Part shown: piece by piece, positions 7,359 to 15,151 of the stretch
Numbering within the stretch: the first letter of the stretch is position 1
Layout: each line of letters opens with the position of its first letter
DNA from: JAUVZL01 sp965603515
GTDB lineage: Bacteria; Hydrothermota; Tepidihabitantia; SM23-42
Length of the DNA stretch: 64,000 nucleotides
Direction: 5' to 3'
Assembly: GCA_965603515.1 (NCBI GenBank)
Contig: CBFDDH010000008.1
Span: forward strand, 3,823 to 67,822
The notes under the pieces: generated by a model
Told to the model about the DNA's origin: nothing
Databases searched by the model: none
Seen by the model: the letters and a program-made list of their open reading frames with translations, nothing else
Position numbers and translations under genes: made by a program

Positions 7359-7930
7359 AAAGCTTAAAAGGAACAAAAACAGAAAAAAATCTTCTGGCTG
7401 CATTTGCAGGAGAATCACAGGCAAGAAATCGCTATAACTATTTTGCCTCACAAGCAAAAAAGGAAGGTCTCGAACAGATCTCTGGAATATTCACGGAGAC
7501 TGCTGACAATGAAAAAGAACACGCTAAAAGATTATTCAAATTCATGGAAGGCGGTGAAGTAGAGATCCAAGCTGCCTTCCCTGCCGGTGTAATTGGTAAA
7601 ACAGAAGAAAATCTAAAGGCAGCCGCCGATGGTGAAAATCACGAGCATACCACTATGTATCCTGAGTTTGCAAAAATAGCTGATCAAGAAGGATTTGATG
7701 ATATTGCAGGTGTTTTCAGAGCAATTGCAATAGCTGAAAAACAACATGAAAAGCGATATCTGGCACTGCGTGATAATATACTGAATAATCGGGTTTTCAA
7801 AAGAGATGAGCCAGTCAAATGGCGATGCAGGAATTGCGGTTATGTTCATGAGGACAATGAACCACCAAAAAAGTGCCCAGCCTGTGCACATCCAACGGCA
7901 TATTTTGAACTTCTAGCAGAAAACTGGTAA
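7355..7930 (+). CDS. rbr: rubrerythrin
   Basis: The protein has 191 residues. The N-terminal ferritin-like four-helix domain carries the diiron motifs, with ExxH pairs in DNEKEHAKRL and AEKQHEKRY. The C-terminal rubredoxin domain (residues ~153-185) has CRNC and CPAC. Rubrerythrin reduces H2O2 to water with electrons from NAD(P)H via rubredoxin, in the cytoplasm of anaerobes. The start has AAGGAGG 7 bp upstream and overlaps the preceding stop by 4 bp. The downstream flavin reductase-rubredoxin and flavodiiron genes could supply or share electrons. Confidence 0.97.
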   Translation: MKSLKGTKTEKNLLAAFAGESQARNRYNYFASQAKKEGLEQISGIFTETADNEKEHAKRLFKFMEGGEVEIQAAFPAGVIGKTEENLKAAADGENHEHTTMYPEFAKIADQEGFDDIAGVFRAIAIAEKQHEKRYLALRDNILNNRVFKRDEPVKWRCRNCGYVHEDNEPPKKCPACAHPTAYFELLAENW

Positions 7931-7947
7931 TTGGAGAAGGTGAAGTT

Positions 7948-8052
7948 ATGAGTCAAGTCTCCGGGAAAAATCCAAGTAAAAAGGAGGCTTTGAAGTACTT
8001 GATCAACAAATCACATGAAGGTAAAAAAGAGATTATTGTGAGGCATGAATGA
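7948..8052 (+). CDS. 34-residue coupled small protein or leader peptide
   Basis: ATG 7948 has GGAGAAGG 8 bp upstream and runs to TGA 8050-8052, overlapping the next start as ATGA. The product is small, soluble and basic (MSQVSGKNPSKKEALKYLIN, then KSHEGKKEIIVRHE). It could be a real small protein or a leader that couples translation of the flavin reductase. A decayed longer gene is another possibility. I recognise no family. Confidence 0.45.
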   Translation: MSQVSGKNPSKKEALKYLINKSHEGKKEIIVRHE

Positions 8053-8753
8053 ATAAGAAGGCACTCTGGAAAATAAGTTATGGACTCTATATTGTCAGTT
8101 CTAAAAAAGACAGTAAGGTCAATGGACAGATTGCAAACACTGTATTCCAGTTGACTGCAGAACCACCAACAATAGCCGTTTGTATAAATAAACAGAACTT
8201 GACCCATGATTACATCCAAGAAAGCAGAGTCTTTGCTGTTTCTATTCTATCCATCCAAGCCACGATGAAATTCATAGGTCTATTCGGTTTCAAATGCGGA
8301 CGGGATATTGAGAAATTTCAAGATGTTGAATACAAAATCGGCAAAACAGGTGCTCCAATCGTTTTGGATAACACAATTGGCTATTTAGAATGTGAGGTTA
8401 CTGGTAGTATGGATGCTAGCACACACACGTTATTTGCCGGAAAATTAGTGGATGCGGAAATAATCAATGATAAAAACCCTATGACCTATGAATACTATCA
8501 CAAAGTATTAAGAGGCAAAGCACCAAAAACAGCAACCACATATATAAAAGAAGAATCAGAAGAACCAAATAAACCTAAAAAGGAGTTCAAAATGGTAGAA
8601 TATAAATGCACGGTATGCGGGTATATATATGACCCGGAAAAAGGTGATCCAGATAACGGTATAAAACCAGGAACACCGTTTGAACAAATACCAGATGACT
8701 GGGTATGTCCGGTCTGTGGCGTGACAAAAGACCAGTTTGAAAAGGAGGCTTAG
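8049..8753 (+). CDS. flavin reductase-rubredoxin fusion (high-molecular-weight rubredoxin)
   Basis: The protein has 234 residues. Residues ~1-160 are a flavin reductase-like FMN-binding domain (start MNKKALWKISYGLYIVSS, then ANTVFQLTAEPPTIAVCINK). Residues ~180-232 are a complete rubredoxin with CTVCGYIYDP and CPVCG. In Moorella and other anaerobes the same fusion (Hrb) passes electrons from NADH to the flavodiiron protein FprA, which is exactly the next gene here, 2 bp downstream. The likely role is therefore electron supply for O2 or NO reduction. The direct electron donor is not evident from sequence. Confidence 0.93.
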   Translation: MNKKALWKISYGLYIVSSKKDSKVNGQIANTVFQLTAEPPTIAVCINKQNLTHDYIQESRVFAVSILSIQATMKFIGLFGFKCGRDIEKFQDVEYKIGKTGAPIVLDNTIGYLECEVTGSMDASTHTLFAGKLVDAEIINDKNPMTYEYYHKVLRGKAPKTATTYIKEESEEPNKPKKEFKMVEYKCTVCGYIYDPEKGDPDNGIKPGTPFEQIPDDWVCPVCGVTKDQFEKEA

Positions 8754-8755
8754 AA

Positions 8756-9940
8756 ATGCCTGTACGCCAAATAAAATCTGGGGTGTATTCTGTGGGATCG
8801 ATTGATTGGGACAGAAGATTGTTTGATGAACTCATACCACTTCCAGACGGCACGAGCTATAATGTCTATCTTATAAAAGGCAGTGAGAAAACAGCGCTAA
8901 TTGATACAGTTGACCCACCCAAAGAAAATGAACTCTTTGATAATTTAAGGAAATTAGGCGTAAATAACATTGATTATGTTATTACTAACCATGCTGAGCA
9001 GGATCACTCAGGTACTATACCTAAGATACTCAAAGCTTTTCCAAATGCCAAGGCAGTAACAAATGCAAAATGCAAAGGGATGCTAATAGATTTGCTGTTG
9101 ATTCCTGAAGATAAATTTATAGTAGTAGATGATGCTGGCACTTTGTCCCTGGGGAACAAAACTCTCCAGTTCATTATGGCACCGTGGGTTCACTGGCCTG
9201 AGACAATGCTCACGTACCTACAGGAAGATAAGATCTTATTCCCTTGCGACTTTTTCGGCTCACATCTTGCGACGAGTGATCTCTATGCAACAGATGAAGC
9301 AAGAGTTTATGAGGCAGCAAAGCGTTACTATGCAGAGATTATGATGCCATTCAGAAATAGCATTAATAAACATATGGAAAAACTAAAGCAGTTCGAGATT
9401 GAAATAATTGCACCAAGTCATGGTCCTATTCATAACAAACCGAATTTCATTCTCAATGCCTACAAAGATTGGATCTCTGATGATGTTAAGAACGAAGTAC
9501 TCATCCCTTATGTCTCAATGCACGGCAGCACTAACAAAATGGTTCAGTTTCTTGTAGATGCTCTCATAAAAAGAGGAATAACAGTAATACCCTTTAATCT
9601 TACCAGAACAGATATAGGTCAATTGGCAAAAGCTCTTGTTGACGCCGCCACCATAGTCATTGCCTGTCCCACTGTGCTGGTCGGTCCACATCCAGCCGCA
9701 GTCTACGCAACATATCTTGCCAATGCCTTAAGACCAAAAACCAAATTCGCATCAATAATTGGTTCTTATGGTTGGGGTGGGAAAATGGTCGATACAATTA
9801 CAGGTATGCTTGGCAATCTTAAAGTGGAATTGATTTCACCGGTAATCGTAAAAGGATATCCGAAAGAGAATGACTTTACATTGTTAGAAAAACTAGCAGA
9901 TGAGATTTTCAATAAACATAAGGAACACAATATCGTTTAA
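8756..9940 (+). CDS. fprA: A-type flavodiiron protein (O2/NO reductase)
   Basis: The protein has 394 residues. The N-terminal metallo-beta-lactamase-like domain holds the diiron ligands H79-x-E81-x-D83-H84, then His in APWVHWPE, Asp in PCDFFGSH and His in APSHGPIH. The C-terminal ~150 residues are a flavodoxin domain for FMN (YVSMHGSTNKM loop). The enzyme reduces O2 to water and/or NO to N2O. It has no fused rubredoxin, and the upstream Hrb-like protein would be its donor. GGAGG is ~6 bp before the ATG. Confidence 0.96.
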   Translation: MPVRQIKSGVYSVGSIDWDRRLFDELIPLPDGTSYNVYLIKGSEKTALIDTVDPPKENELFDNLRKLGVNNIDYVITNHAEQDHSGTIPKILKAFPNAKAVTNAKCKGMLIDLLLIPEDKFIVVDDAGTLSLGNKTLQFIMAPWVHWPETMLTYLQEDKILFPCDFFGSHLATSDLYATDEARVYEAAKRYYAEIMMPFRNSINKHMEKLKQFEIEIIAPSHGPIHNKPNFILNAYKDWISDDVKNEVLIPYVSMHGSTNKMVQFLVDALIKRGITVIPFNLTRTDIGQLAKALVDAATIVIACPTVLVGPHPAAVYATYLANALRPKTKFASIIGSYGWGGKMVDTITGMLGNLKVELISPVIVKGYPKENDFTLLEKLADEIFNKHKEHNIV

Positions 9941-9953
9941 AAGGAGAAATACA

Positions 9954-11270
9954 ATGGAGGGAAAAGAAAAATTGGAGATGTTTTGTTACCAATGTTCCCA
10001 AACTGCAAGAGGTACAGGTTGCACTGTAAAAGGGGTATGTGGAAAAGAAGCTACAGTCGCCCGGTTACAGGATAATCTCTTGCTTGCTACCAAGGGGATG
10101 GCGGCTTATCTCTACCACGCCCGTGAGTTAGGTTATACCGATACCGAGATAGATGCCTTTTTAGAACGGGCATTCTATTCAACATTTACCCATGTCAACT
10201 TTGACGCAGAAGACTTTGTTAATCTGGCGGTTGAAGCAGGTAAGATGAATATAAAAACAATGCAGCTTCTCAAAAAGGCTCACATTGAAACTTATGGAGA
10301 ACCTGAGCCCACAAAGGTACAAACCGGAACAGTCAAGGGTCAAGGAATTATTGCAACTGGTCACGGTCTCAAAGCACTTGGAGAGTTACTTAGACAAACA
10401 GAGCAAACCGGGATAAATGTCTATACCCATTCAGAACTCCTGCCTGCCCATGGGTATCTCGGCTTGAAAAAGTATAAACACCTGGTTGGCAATCTGGGAA
10501 AAGCGTGGTTTGATCAGAAACAACTCTTCTCAAAATACCCTGTGGCAATCCTCGGAACATCAAATTGTGTCCTGATCCCCAAGGAAGATTATCGTGACAG
10601 AATGTTTACTACCGGACCTGCGCGCCTACCTGGCATACAACACATTACTGGATATGATTATGCGCCTGTGATACAGAAAGCTAAATCATTGCCAGAACTC
10701 GAGGACAAGCCCGGCGATGTTATACTGACTACAGGATTTTCTAAATCAGTAGTTCTATCTTTGAAAGATAAGATCAAACACCTGGTCCAAACAGGTAAAA
10801 TTGATCATTTCTTCCTTGTTGGAGGTTGTGATTCACCGCTTAAAAAGGCCGTGTACTTTCGGGAATTTGTTCAAAGTTTACCAAAAACTACAGTGGTCTT
10901 AACGCTTGCTTGTGGCAAGTTTAGAATCAACGATCTAGATCTTGGTGAAATTGAAGGCATCCCAAGATTGATTGACCTAGGGCAGTGCAATGATGCAATC
11001 GTTGCCGTAGAAATTGCTGAGGCTCTTGCCGAATTATTCGGCATGGGAATCAATGAACTTCCATTAACCCTAGTCTTGAGTTGGATGGAACAAAAGGCTG
11101 TAGCTATCCTCTGGAGTCTACTCGCGCTCGGGATAAAAGGTATTTATCTAGGTCCTATCTTACCGGCGTGGGTTAATGACGACATACTTAATGTCTTGAA
11201 AGCAAAATATGATTTGAGACTCATAAGTAATCCAGATCAAGATATAAAACAGATATTAAAGCTAAAATAG
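9954..11270 (+). CDS. hcp: hybrid cluster protein, short class III-like
   Basis: The protein has 438 residues from ATG 9954 (AAGGAG 6 bp upstream); the longer in-frame ATG at 9900 lies inside the previous gene and is not preferred. Cysteines C11-x2-C14-x8-C23-x5-C29 bind the N-terminal cluster and fit the [4Fe-4S] spacing. Cys residues for the hybrid cluster follow (GTSNCVL, VGGCDSP, LACGKF). Full-length Hcp has ~540 residues; this is about 100 shorter, as in the archaeal/thermophile class III type. Hcp is known as an NO reductase and protein S-nitrosylase, and earlier as a hydroxylamine reductase. Its place after the flavodiiron gene fits nitrosative and oxidative defence. Confidence 0.93.
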   Translation: MEGKEKLEMFCYQCSQTARGTGCTVKGVCGKEATVARLQDNLLLATKGMAAYLYHARELGYTDTEIDAFLERAFYSTFTHVNFDAEDFVNLAVEAGKMNIKTMQLLKKAHIETYGEPEPTKVQTGTVKGQGIIATGHGLKALGELLRQTEQTGINVYTHSELLPAHGYLGLKKYKHLVGNLGKAWFDQKQLFSKYPVAILGTSNCVLIPKEDYRDRMFTTGPARLPGIQHITGYDYAPVIQKAKSLPELEDKPGDVILTTGFSKSVVLSLKDKIKHLVQTGKIDHFFLVGGCDSPLKKAVYFREFVQSLPKTTVVLTLACGKFRINDLDLGEIEGIPRLIDLGQCNDAIVAVEIAEALAELFGMGINELPLTLVLSWMEQKAVAILWSLLALGIKGIYLGPILPAWVNDDILNVLKAKYDLRLISNPDQDIKQILKLK

Positions 11271-11279
11271 GAGGTTAAA

Positions 11280-11753
11280 ATGAGTTTATTTGAACCGAGT
11301 GAAGTATTTCAATTCGCAATAAGGATAGAAGAAAATGGCGAAAAATTCTATCGTCAGATGGTTCAAAAATTTGATCATCCAAAGGTAAAGGAACTATTCT
11401 CGTTCCTCGCGGATGAGGAGATGAAGCATAAGAAAATATATGAAGAAATGGTCTCAAAAATAGAAAAATATGAACCATTTGAGACCTTCCCAGGAGAATA
11501 TTTTACTTATCTCCGTGCCTATGCAGATAATATCATCTTCACCCAGAAGAAATTCGATGAAGAAATAGCAAATATCAAAGATATAGACGCTGCGATCGAC
11601 TGTGCGATAAATGCCGAATTAGATTCTATCTTGTATTACCAGGAAGTAAAGAATCTTATCTCTGAGAATCAGAGGAAAACAATTGATGGCATCATAGAAG
11701 AAGAACGGAGACATTTTGTGAAATTATCAGAGATCAAAAGGACGATAAAATAA
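11280..11753 (+). CDS. ferritin-like diiron protein (rubrerythrin-related, no rubredoxin)
   Basis: The protein has 157 residues, nearly all helical. Its diiron motifs are typical of COG1633 proteins: an ENGEKFY start helix, ADEEMKHKKIYEEM, and EEERRHFVKL. It lacks a C-terminal rubredoxin. The family is thought to take part in peroxide reduction or iron handling. AGGAGG lies ~5 bp before the ATG, and the gene is 9 bp after hcp. It is one of three such ferritin-like proteins in this island (also 12774 and 21820), which differ clearly in sequence. Confidence 0.85.
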   Translation: MSLFEPSEVFQFAIRIEENGEKFYRQMVQKFDHPKVKELFSFLADEEMKHKKIYEEMVSKIEKYEPFETFPGEYFTYLRAYADNIIFTQKKFDEEIANIKDIDAAIDCAINAELDSILYYQEVKNLISENQRKTIDGIIEEERRHFVKLSEIKRTIK

Positions 11754-11835
11754 TTGTGCGTATACAGATCAGGCAATGATCACTTTCGAGTGCAGTTGCT
11801 CAATATGTTAGCTGAATTAAAAGGAGGTAAAAAAA

Positions 11836-12210
11836 ATGACTGAAAGACTGCAAATCTATAAATGCGAAGTTTGTGGAAATATAGTAGAGATGCTGCACCA
11901 TGGTGCAGGACAGCTTGTCTGCTGTAATCAACCAATGAAACTCATGGAAGAGAACACAGTTGATGCAGCCAAGGAAAAACATGCACCAGTAATAGACAAA
12001 ACTGCGGATGGTATCAAGATAACCGTTGGCAGTGTACCCCATCCAATGGAAGAAAAACATTATATCGAATGGATCCAATTAATTGCAGACGGCGAGTCTT
12101 ATCGTCAATTTTTAAAACCAGGTGGAAAACCGGAAGCTACATTTAAAATCAGTGCTGACAATGTGAATGCTCGCGAATATTGTAATGTACATGGTTTGTG
12201 GAAAAGCTGA
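11836..12210 (+). CDS. dfx: desulfoferrodoxin (superoxide reductase, 2Fe type)
   Basis: The protein has 124 residues. Centre I is C10-x2-C13 with C29-C30 (FeCys4). Centre II is the catalytic Fe(His4Cys) site: H49, H69, H75, C116, H119, with Glu47 and Lys48 next to H49, the same numbering as classical desulfoferrodoxins. It reduces superoxide to H2O2, which rubrerythrin can then remove. The ribosome site AAAGGAGG is strong. An 82 bp gap precedes it, in which no clear promoter was found. Confidence 0.97.
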   Translation: MTERLQIYKCEVCGNIVEMLHHGAGQLVCCNQPMKLMEENTVDAAKEKHAPVIDKTADGIKITVGSVPHPMEEKHYIEWIQLIADGESYRQFLKPGGKPEATFKISADNVNAREYCNVHGLWKS

Positions 12211-12228
12211 ACTCGAGGAACAAATACA

Positions 12229-12741
12229 ATGATGAAAGAAAAAATAAAAGATGCCATAAATAAACAGATAAATGCCGAGATGTATTCAGCATATCTTTAC
12301 CTATCGATGTCTGCCTACTTTGAGTCGATAAACCTCAAGGGATTTGCCAGCTGGATGAAAGCTCAAGCTCAGGAAGAAATGGTACATGCAATGAAATTTT
12401 ACGACTATGTTAATGAAAGAGGCGGTAGGGTATTACTAACCACCATAGATGCACCACCAACACAATGGGGTTCATCTCTGGCAGTTTTTGAATATACGTA
12501 CAAGCACGAACAAAAAGTCACTGGTCTGATAAATGATCTCGTCGATCTTGCAATATTTGAAAAAGACCATGCCACAAATAATTTTCTTCAATGGTTCGTA
12601 GCTGAGCAGGTTGAAGAAGAATCATCGGCTGATGAAGTCGTACAAAAACTCAAGATTGCAGGTGATCAAGGCGGTGGTTTATTTATGCTTGACCAAGAAC
12701 TTGGGCAACGGGTTTTTACTCCACCAGCTGCTGAAAAATAA
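12229..12741 (+). CDS. ftn: ferritin, non-heme
   Basis: The protein has 170 residues and matches bacterial ferritin (FtnA-type) over its whole length: MYSAYLYLSMSAYFE, AQEEMVHAMKFYDYV and the late EQVEEE motif supply the ferroxidase Glu/His residues. It stores iron as ferric oxide in a 24-mer. Two adjacent ATG codons (12229 and 12232) could serve as start, with GAGGA upstream. It lies directly after desulfoferrodoxin, so superoxide defence and iron sequestration are linked. Confidence 0.96.
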   Translation: MMKEKIKDAINKQINAEMYSAYLYLSMSAYFESINLKGFASWMKAQAQEEMVHAMKFYDYVNERGGRVLLTTIDAPPTQWGSSLAVFEYTYKHEQKVTGLINDLVDLAIFEKDHATNNFLQWFVAEQVEEESSADEVVQKLKIAGDQGGGLFMLDQELGQRVFTPPAAEK

Positions 12742-12773
12742 ACTCTGGGAATAAAACAATCAGGAGGTAAAAA

Positions 12774-13301
12774 GTGAATGATTTCAGTAAAGAAATTCTG
12801 GATGTAATTAGGTATGCAACGAAAATGGAGATTAGCGGTAGAAGCTTTTATGAACATGCCGCTGAAATGACAAAAAGCGAGCATGGTAAACAGGTTTTTA
12901 AAAAGCTTGCTCAAGATGAAATTGATCATATAGAAACTTTTGGTGATATTTTCACAAATGTCTTAGGCGATGAAGAATGGAAGCAATACATCAACCAGGA
13001 AGAAGAAGACAAAAAAAGCGTTCTAAATCAACTGAAAGCGCGAGTTGAAAAACAAGCTCATCAAGACCGAGCTAGTGATCAAGAGGCATTAAGGATCGGC
13101 ATGGAGCTTGAACGGGGTTCTATCGATCAATACAAAGAATGGGCGACTAAAAGTGATGATACAAAGGTCAAAGAAATATTTGAGAAAATAATCAAAGAAG
13201 AAAAATACCACTACGACCTCCTTCAGGCAGAATATGATAATATCACCAATACTGGTTTTTGGTTTGACATGGCTGAATTCAGAATGGACGGAAAATTCTG
13301 A
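12774..13301 (+). CDS. rubrerythrin-related ferritin-like protein
   Basis: The protein has 175 residues from GTG 12774 (AGGAGG 6 bp upstream). It is all helical, with diiron motifs RSFYEHAAEM, QDEIDHIETF, ELERGSIDQYKEW and KEEKYHYDLL, as in two-domain ferritin-like COG1633 proteins. There is no rubredoxin domain. The likely role is peroxide reduction or iron binding. It sits in the same run as ferritin and the tusA-like gene. Confidence 0.82.
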   Translation: MNDFSKEILDVIRYATKMEISGRSFYEHAAEMTKSEHGKQVFKKLAQDEIDHIETFGDIFTNVLGDEEWKQYINQEEEDKKSVLNQLKARVEKQAHQDRASDQEALRIGMELERGSIDQYKEWATKSDDTKVKEIFEKIIKEEKYHYDLLQAEYDNITNTGFWFDMAEFRMDGKF

Positions 13302-13369
13302 TTTAATGAGTGGTAGTAAATTATTCTCACAAAAGGTTGTCTAAATGTGGAGAGGTAAAGGAGGAGCTG

Positions 13370-13612
13370 ATGTCTAAGCAAGTTAAGGTAACAAGAACAC
13401 TTGATTGTCTGGGACTATATTGTCCTCAACCACTTTTCCAAACGCGGGAATCTATTGATAGTATTGCTATAGACGAGGTTCTGGAAGTTATTACTGATGA
13501 CCCTGCGGCTGAAGAAGATATCAAACGCTTTGCTAAAAGAACCGGTCACGAAATAATGTTTTTTGAGAGGGAAGGTGATACCCTTAGGTTTTTAATAAAG
13601 AAGGTAAAATAG
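13370..13612 (+). CDS. tusA: TusA/SirA-family sulfur carrier
   Basis: The protein has 80 residues from ATG 13370, which has AAAGGAGG 6 bp upstream; an in-frame GTG at 13310 would add residues unlike the family. The motif DCLGLYCPQPL carries the sulfur-bearing cysteine (C18, in CPxP), and C13 is also present. TusA proteins accept persulfide sulfur and pass it on. The next three genes encode a DsrE-like protein, a NifS-like protein and a NifU-like protein, so a sulfur relay is likely. Confidence 0.9.
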   Translation: MSKQVKVTRTLDCLGLYCPQPLFQTRESIDSIAIDEVLEVITDDPAAEEDIKRFAKRTGHEIMFFEREGDTLRFLIKKVK

Positions 13613-13622
13613 GAGACCCATT

Positions 13623-13985
13623 ATGGATAATAGGAAGTCAATCCTCTATGTTCAGACAAGCGATGACCCGGAAAGACAATACTCACCATTAGTCCTGGCG
13701 CAAACTGCAAAGGCTATGGACATTACACCGAAGGTGTATTATCTCGGGCAGGCATTAAAGATGTTGATTCTTGGAGAAGCAGAAAAAATAAAATTAGGAA
13801 AATTCCCGGCTATTGCGGAAGTGATAAAACAAACACTTGATATGGGTATAGAGATTTATGTATGTGAAGCATCAAAACGGATGTTCGGTTGGGATAATGT
13901 CGATTTGATCCCTGGTGTCAAGATCGTAGGAGCTGCAACCCTCAATGATCTTGTTCTTGATGCTGATGCAACCATGTGGTTTTGA
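13623..13985 (+). CDS. DsrE-family protein
   Basis: The protein has 120 residues with the DsrE/DsrF fold pattern: beta strand SILYVQTSDDPER, helix TAKAMD, and a single cysteine at IYVCEASKRMFGW. DsrE proteins bind or transfer persulfide sulfur together with TusA. The start lies 10 bp after tusA, with AGGAG upstream. The gene ends 1 bp before the NifS-like start, which indicates tight coupling. Which cysteine acts is inferred from it being the only one. Confidence 0.85.
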   Translation: MDNRKSILYVQTSDDPERQYSPLVLAQTAKAMDITPKVYYLGQALKMLILGEAEKIKLGKFPAIAEVIKQTLDMGIEIYVCEASKRMFGWDNVDLIPGVKIVGAATLNDLVLDADATMWF

Positions 13986-13986
13986 T

Positions 13987-15147
13987 ATGACCGTTTACCT
14001 TGATTACCAATCTTCCAAACCGGTTGATCCTCGAGTTATTACAGCAATGAGACCCTATTTTTATGATAAATTTGGTAATCCATCTTCTCTGCATCATGTT
14101 GGCGATGAAGCCACAAAAGTTTTAGATAATGCGCGGCAAACTATTGCTAATTTCATCGCTGCAGAAAAGAATGAAATCATCTTTACATCTGGTGCTACCG
14201 AGTCAAATAATCTTGCTCTTATCGGATTTGCACTGCGGAATAAAAACAAAGGTAATCATATCATTATATCAGAAATCGAGCACATATCCATTCACAATAT
14301 AGCAAAGTTTTTGACTAAGAATGGATTTACCGTTTCCAAAGTTCCTGTAGACCAGTTCGGGAAAGTCAGCATAGAAAAAATCGAAGAGCGTATAAATGAC
14401 AAGACTATACTGATCTCGATCGGCTATGCTAATAACGAAATCGGTACGATCCAGCCAATTGGAGAAATTGGGGAATTATGCAGGAAGAAAAACATTGCAT
14501 TTCATTCAGATGCTGTACCTGCTGAAGGTCTCTTGCCTTTAGACGTGAATAAAGACAATCTAGACCTTTTAACGCTATCGTCTAACGATATCTACGGTCC
14601 CAAAGGAATAGGAGCCTTGTACATACGGAAAGGAATTAAATTAAACCCTCTCATTATTGGTGGTGGCCAAGAGCGCGGATTGCGTTCTGGTTCTGAAAAT
14701 ATTCCAGGTATCGTCGGGATGACAAAGGCAGCTGAAATTATGGAAAGAGAAATGAGCGAAGAAGTCAAAAGGTTCATCCGATACCGTGATATGCTCATAA
14801 AGAATATTTTAGAAAAAATCCCTAAATCCCATTTGAATGGACATCCAACAGATAGACTTCCTAATAATGCACATTTCCGATTCGATGGCATCGAGGGCGA
14901 GTCACTACTCCTTTCACTAAAAGACGAAGGTATCGATGTATCAACAGGATCAGCATGTTCTTCAAAAACGCTCGAACCTTCACATACTCTGATAGCAACA
15001 GGTCTGCTGCACGAAGAAGCACATGGTTCCTTGCAAATTACCTGTGGTAGATTCACCACAGAAAAAGACCTCGATACGTTTTTAGATATTATACCCGGTG
15101 TAGTTAATAGATTACGCCAGCTGTCCCCGTTATATAAAGAGGAGTAA
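13987..15147 (+). CDS. NifS/IscS-like protein lacking the PLP lysine (probable pseudoenzyme)
   Basis: The protein has 386 residues and aligns over its full length with group I cysteine desulfurases. Kept features: SGATESNN, the His of SEIEHISI, YANNEIG, Asp175 of HSDA, and the active Cys324 loop GSACSSKTLEPSH. The PLP Schiff-base lysine, however, is replaced: the usual SGHKxYGPKG reads SSNDIYGPKG, with Asn200 and Asp201 for His-Lys. The Gln that contacts PLP is Pro178 (DAVPAEG). The substrate-binding Arg before SxGRFTT is Gln350. The N-terminal DYSATTP reads DYQSSKP. The gene is intact with normal flow between DsrE and NifU genes, so the change is unlikely to be simple decay. Desulfurase activity is not expected; a role as sulfur carrier or scaffold is inference. 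Confidence 0.88.
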   Translation: MTVYLDYQSSKPVDPRVITAMRPYFYDKFGNPSSLHHVGDEATKVLDNARQTIANFIAAEKNEIIFTSGATESNNLALIGFALRNKNKGNHIIISEIEHISIHNIAKFLTKNGFTVSKVPVDQFGKVSIEKIEERINDKTILISIGYANNEIGTIQPIGEIGELCRKKNIAFHSDAVPAEGLLPLDVNKDNLDLLTLSSNDIYGPKGIGALYIRKGIKLNPLIIGGGQERGLRSGSENIPGIVGMTKAAEIMEREMSEEVKRFIRYRDMLIKNILEKIPKSHLNGHPTDRLPNNAHFRFDGIEGESLLLSLKDEGIDVSTGSACSSKTLEPSHTLIATGLLHEEAHGSLQITCGRFTTEKDLDTFLDIIPGVVNRLRQLSPLYKEE

Positions 15148-15151
15148 TAAT

